From Arthrobacter psychrochitiniphilus (GTDB lineage Bacteria > Actinomycetota > Actinomycetes > Actinomycetales > Micrococcaceae): DNA of 64,000 nucleotides. Both the position numbers and the translations under genes were made by a program. Below are positions 61,153 to 64,000 of this stretch, in pieces. Position 1 is the first letter of the stretch, and each line of letters begins with the position of its first letter. Under the pieces are notes generated by a model that was not told the DNA's origin, ran no database searches, and was given only the letters and a program-made list of their open reading frames with translations. The DNA lies in assembly GCF_003185915.1 (NCBI RefSeq), contig NZ_QHLZ01000012.1:1-64000 (forward strand), given 5' to 3'.

Positions 61153-61180
61153 GAGTTCTGGCAGCGAGCAACCGCGGGGC

Positions 61181-61621
61181 TTACGCCTTGAGCACGTACT
61201 GCAGGGTCTGCACGACCTGCTCGGTGGTCTTGCACCAGGCCTGAGCACCGGCGTCGACCTCCTTGAGGGGGTGGATGATATCTTCATCGTGCAAAGTAAC
61301 GTATGGCTTGCCCAGTGCGGCGCAGTAGCCGGCATCGAAGGCAGCGTTCCACTGTTTGTACTTGTCCCCGAAGCGGACCACCACCAAATCACTCTGTTCA
61401 ATCAGGGTGCGTGTGCGGATGGCGTTGACCTTGGAGGACTGGTGATCACGCCAGAACTGGCTGGGCGTCTCGCCGAGATGGTCGCCTGCGGCGTCGCTTG
61501 CGGGATGGTCGGTCACCGGCGCGGTAAATTCCACGTCCAGCCCGGCGGCCTGTGCACCGCTCTGGATCTGGTCACGCCAGTCGGTGTGAATCTCACCGGA
61601 AAGATAAACAGTAAAACTCAT
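61181..61621 (-). CDS. ytoQ: YtoQ family protein (nucleoside deoxyribosyltransferase-like)
   Basis: 146 aa from the ATG at 61621 with GAAGGAG ahead. FTVYLSGEIHTDWRDQI is the YtoQ start. Later EQSDLVVVRFGDKYKQWNAAFDAGYCAALGKPYVTLHD matches the nucleoside 2-deoxyribosyltransferase fold. The family's reaction is not established. It lies just inside the left ychF-end repeat. Confidence 0.9.
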   Translation of the reverse strand: MSFTVYLSGEIHTDWRDQIQSGAQAAGLDVEFTAPVTDHPASDAAGDHLGETPSQFWRDHQSSKVNAIRTRTLIEQSDLVVVRFGDKYKQWNAAFDAGYCAALGKPYVTLHDEDIIHPLKEVDAGAQAWCKTTEQVVQTLQYVLKA

Positions 61622-62147
61622 GCTTGGATACTCCTTCATAAATACTGGACAGATCTGAGAGTGGTCCTCTTGTTAACCATCTACTAGATCAGCGGAAAGA
61701 TCCAACGGCAGCGCCAGGGTGGAACCCGCCGGGTGCTCTGGCGCTACAGTACGGGTTAGCAACGTTACTGGTCAGACGCTGAAGCAGAACTCAGCAGCCG
61801 TGTCATCAACGAAAACCAGATCATTGACTTCAGCCAAGACAAAGCTCTCCGTATGACCCGTGCGTGCCACCGGCGTGCTTGAATCCTTGATGCCATGGTC
61901 TGGGCTGAGCGGGGCACAGGCGAACAAGCGGCCAGGGCAGCACCTCATCGAGCCCGTGATTCCCGCGTCAACTCGCGGGTTTCCAGTGCAGGATCATAAA
62001 CCCTGTGCATTTCTCCATGATCCAGAGGTTATGACTCCATCGCCACGGACAGTGGCCCCCGCACACCCCAGATCGCCCTGACAGTAAAATAGACTGCTCA
62101 ACCTGACGAGCCTGAACTCGACTAGCTGTCTCAACGCTAGCCACACA
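61622..62147. other. Intergenic region, about 525 bases
   Basis: A hairpin with 8-bp outer arms AGCGCCAG/CTGGCGCT spans 61710-61745. Just after, on the plus strand, a short frame (YWSDAEAELSSRVINENQII) ends at a TGA near 61880 and looks like a coding remnant without a start. Nothing else recognised. Confidence 0.45.
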
Positions 62148-62164
62148 TGTAGCAAATTGCTACA
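62148..62164 (+). promoter_or_regulatory. Palindromic operator of the toxin-antitoxin operon
   Basis: TGTAGCAAATTGCTACA, a perfect 17-base palindrome, overlaps a possible -10 (TACACT, 62161-62166) and ends 8 bases before the antitoxin ATG. Likely bound by the antitoxin. Confidence 0.65.
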
Positions 62165-62172
62165 CTAGATGC

Positions 62173-62583
62173 ATGAGTAATACGATGCCAATGAGGGTGG
62201 ATGGCGCCCTGTTCGACGCGGCAAAGGCCCTAGGTGCTGTTGCGAGCCGCAGCGCTGCACAGCAGTTCAACCACTGGGCACGGATCGGGCGCGAGCTTGA
62301 AGCTAGTCCAAGCACGAGCCTGCGCGACATTGAGCACGTTCTCGCCGGAGAAAAACCATACGATGACCTCGGTGAGCGGGACCAAGCAATAGTCCGGGCG
62401 AACTGGGATGAGCAAGTGACCGAACGTCTGGCCAGCTTGGATTTTGCTGCTGAATTCTCCCAGGCGGGGCGTTCTTGGACAGAGGTGGACGAGCATGGCG
62501 CCGTCGTCGTGCACGGTGGCAACGAGCACGCCAACAACCGCTCTCGTTCCACTGGCTCTGCCCCCAACGACCCGGACGCCTGA
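62173..62583 (+). CDS. ParD-like antitoxin
   Basis: 136 aa. The N-terminal ~65 residues (MRVDGALFDAAKALGAVASR, SAAQQFNHWARIGRELE) match the ParD-like antitoxin family, with a small DNA-binding fold. The rest is acidic and less ordered (EEKPYDDLGE-type text, FSQAGRSWTEVDEHGAVVV), fit for wrapping a toxin. Ends 3 bases before the zeta-type toxin gene. It should repress its own operon from the upstream palindrome and neutralise the toxin. Confidence 0.85.
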   Translation: MSNTMPMRVDGALFDAAKALGAVASRSAAQQFNHWARIGRELEASPSTSLRDIEHVLAGEKPYDDLGERDQAIVRANWDEQVTERLASLDFAAEFSQAGRSWTEVDEHGAVVVHGGNEHANNRSRSTGSAPNDPDA

Positions 62584-62586
62584 CAG

Positions 62587-63153
62587 GTGCCGATCCTCCA
62601 CCTCATCGCCGGGCCGAACGGTTCCGGCAAATCCACCTATGTCGAGCGAATCCTGCAACCGGTGACCCATCTGCCGTTAGTGAACGCGGACCTGATCGCG
62701 GCTAAACGCTGGCCGGGTGCCGAGATGCAGCATGCCTATGAGGCCTCACGCGCCGCAGCCGACGAGCGAACACAGTTGTTGGCGGCCAGGCGGTCATTCA
62801 TAAGTGAGACGGTGTTCAGCCACCCGAGCAAACTCGATCTGATTCAGGAGGCCCACAGCAGCGGGTACCTCGTCCAACTTTACGTAATGCTCCTCCCCGT
62901 CGATGCGAGCGTAAATCGCGTTGCCGAACGCGTTCGGTGCGGTGGCCACAACGTGCCCGAGCAGAAGATCCGCGATCGTCACGCGCGGCTGTGGGAGCTG
63001 ATCGCGACTGCGCGCTTAGTCGCAGACCGCACTGAGTTCTTAGAGAACAGCACAGCAAAGAACCCCTTCCGACGCGTCGCCGAATACGAACGCGGACGGC
63101 TTGTAGGCGAGCCAACTTGGCCAAACTGGACACCCGACGCGCTTACCGCCTAA
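62587..63153 (+). CDS. Zeta toxin family kinase
   Basis: 188 aa, GTG start. Walker A LIAGPNGSGKSTYV (~6-19), LVNADLIAAKRW, FISETVFSHPSKLDLI with the substrate-site Glu-Thr, LYVMLLPVDASVNRVAERVRCGGHNVP and DRHARLWE. Zeta toxins phosphorylate UDP-N-acetylglucosamine and block wall synthesis, though related chromosomal proteins may use other nucleotide sugars. Usually paired with epsilon antitoxins; here the partner is ParD-like. Confidence 0.88.
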   Translation: MPILHLIAGPNGSGKSTYVERILQPVTHLPLVNADLIAAKRWPGAEMQHAYEASRAAADERTQLLAARRSFISETVFSHPSKLDLIQEAHSSGYLVQLYVMLLPVDASVNRVAERVRCGGHNVPEQKIRDRHARLWELIATARLVADRTEFLENSTAKNPFRRVAEYERGRLVGEPTWPNWTPDALTA

Positions 63154-63432
63154 CGTGTCTCCCGACGGCGGGATGAGCGTCCTCTGTGGGGTCTCGGATT
63201 GGAAACAGCCATCACAGACTCGGTGGCGGCGTGTCCTGGGATGATGACCGGCGAACTGACCAACTTCCGTTCACGCCCAGTCACCGAAGTGCTCCGTCGA
63301 ACCTAATCTAACTACGAGGTTGCAGGCCTGCTTTGCGACGACCATGCGCTCGGGATAGGCGTCTGACTAACCAGCGCGTGATCCGCCGGACGCCAGCTTC
63401 AAGTCCTCTGCCCGTAACGCAGCGCCATAGCG
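63154..63432. other. Intergenic region, nothing recognised
   Basis: 280 bases after the toxin gene with no sensible frame, motif or strong hairpin; probably degraded sequence. Confidence 0.5.
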
Positions 63433-63791
63433 CTACCACCCTTGATTGTTCCCTCCATGGAGTAACTGACCAACCACGACCAAGGCCAAGGCCAAGGCCA
63501 TACTGACCGTACGCCCCTGGGCCAACTGATCGTAGCGAGTATAGGGAGCGTCCAACACGCGCTACAGCCCGTAAGCGATATACCCGTAGTAGATCGAGTG
63601 CCAGCTCATAACAGCGGCGGGGGCCGACGGCGCCGAGGCTGCACAGAACTAACGAATGGAAGGGCTGCGGAAAGCAGAATTGCTACTGTAGCGAATACAG
63701 GCTTGAAGGCGGGCGCAGCGTCAGCAGGATGCACCATTTCGAGCTCACACGGCCCAGAGTAGACAATGATGTGCCACCAGTCCCGGCCCAC
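63433..63791 (-). pseudogene. Small membrane protein gene, broken
   Basis: The frame from 63791 gives 61 aa with one membrane helix (FKPVFATVAILLSAALPFVSS) and ends in TGA overlapping an ATG at 63609. From that ATG a second frame reads MSWHSIYYGYIAYGL, an in-frame TAG at 63562-63564, then RVLDAPYTRYDQLAQGRTVS and a second helix (MALALALVVVGQLLHGG) to a TAG at 63433. Either two coupled small genes, the second with a nonsense codon, or one two-helix gene with a frameshift and a nonsense codon. A GGCCAA repeat lies within the second helix codons. Confidence 0.5.
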
Positions 63792-63807
63792 ACCCGCGGA
63801 AGAAGAC

Positions 63808-63833
63808 GCCCGGGTTGCAAAGGCAACCCGGGC
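63808..63833 (-). terminator. Terminator of ychF
   Basis: GCCCGGGTTGC (63808-63818) and its exact complement (63823-63833) around a 4-base loop; TCTTCTT follows on the minus strand. It lies 26 bases past the ychF stop. Confidence 0.85.
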
Positions 63834-63857
63834 GTTTCACGAAGCAGTCCAAACACG

Positions 63858-63883
63858 ACTAGACGTTGAAGCGGAACTCCACC
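63858..63883 (-). repeat. ychF 3' end (direct repeat, right)
   Basis: The last 26 bases of the ychF region including its stop; repeated at 61127-61152 with one mismatch and in the same orientation. Confidence 0.75.
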
Positions 63884-64000
63884 ACGTCGCCGTCGTGCAT
63901 GACGTATTCCTTGCCTTCAATGCGGACCTTGCCCTTGGCCTTGGCCTCGTGCATGGAACCGGCCTCGATCAGGTCATCGAAATGGACCACCTCGGCCTTG
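63859..64000 (-). CDS. ychF: Redox-regulated ATPase YchF, C-terminal part
   Basis: The minus strand from the window edge encodes KAEVVHFDDLIEAGSMHEAK, then AKGKVRIEGKEYVMHDGDVV and EFRFNV with a TAG at 63859-63861. This is the TGS domain end of the YchF/OLA1 ATPase, which is nearly invariant in bacteria (YVMHDGDVVEFRFNV). The rest is outside the window. The protein is a ribosome-binding ATPase. Its 3' end is duplicated 2.7 kb away. Confidence 0.92.
   Translation of the reverse strand, partial: KAEVVHFDDLIEAGSMHEAKAKGKVRIEGKEYVMHDGDVVEFRFNV

Noticed and set aside
60782-61171. 129-codon minus-strand frame
   Set aside because: Runs across a terminator hairpin and the ychF-end repeat; composition is not protein-like.
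60578-61180. tRNA gene that could explain an integration site
   Set aside because: No cloverleaf or T-arm sequence (GTTCGAATC-like) was found; the repeat there derives from ychF.
63478-63503. Short GGCCAA tandem repeat as a functional element
   Set aside because: It falls inside the Ala-Leu codons of a membrane helix in the broken small gene, which explains it.
61127-63883. Integrase or transposase within the putative island
   Set aside because: No tyrosine or serine recombinase or transposase motif in any frame.

Overview
The window looks like a chromosomal segment of an Arthrobacter-like actinobacterium (Micrococcaceae), judged only from gene content and base composition. Indicators are a mycothiol deacetylase (MshB-like), actinobacterial DapD and DapC, the small DUF3117 protein, the DUF3090/SCO1664/MSMEG_4193-type trio, a sigK-rskA pair with a fasciclin lipoprotein, a gluABCD glutamate transporter, many GTG/TTG starts and ATGA overlaps, and a moderately high GC content. 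No rRNA, tRNA, CRISPR array, insertion sequence or prophage was recognised.

Layout. 1-7.6 kb is an accessory-looking stretch: a cut-off PadR-controlled membrane gene, a Vat-type acetyltransferase, DUF4166 and SRPBCC proteins, an orphan UmuD-like protein with an altered catalytic residue, an MFS transporter, a badly decayed ABC1/AarF kinase pseudogene and a 31-bp tandem repeat. 7.6-24.2 kb is mostly core: ferritin-like protein, RNB nuclease, DEAD-box helicase, a sodium:solute symporter with a 43-aa partner, PHP phosphoesterase, aminopeptidase P, a small membrane protein/regulator operon with paired palindromes, then stress protein, MgtE-N/CBS protein, DUF1003, Mrp, TatB, SigE, O-methyltransferase and DUF3117. 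24.3-31 kb holds a membrane glycosyltransferase, Tag, a DivIVA-domain protein, a LOG-family protein and gluABCD.

31-44 kb carries succinylase-branch lysine/DAP genes (dapE, dapD, dapC), citrate synthase, ferredoxin and MshB. Between dapE and dapD sits a compact SigK module: fasciclin lipoprotein, sigK, rskA and a membrane molybdopterin oxidoreductase. The first and last genes of the module share the same promoter-like element (CAATCC-N15-CCGAAGTAC), so the module probably forms its own regulon. 44-55 kb contains a peptide ABC transporter operon, typA and a second, orphan peptide-binding lipoprotein. 55-60 kb has a degraded NAD(P)-binding protein gene, a GT2/phosphatase/membrane-protein operon and the phosphatase-DUF3090-SCO1664 operon.

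61-64 kb looks like a small accessory insert. It holds ytoQ, a ParD-like antitoxin with a zeta-type toxin behind a perfect palindrome, and broken small genes. It is bounded by a 26-bp repeat of the ychF 3' end, and ychF itself runs off the window. A recurrent feature of the whole window is long, nearly perfect hairpins between convergent genes, several with 27-28-bp stems and tiny loops.
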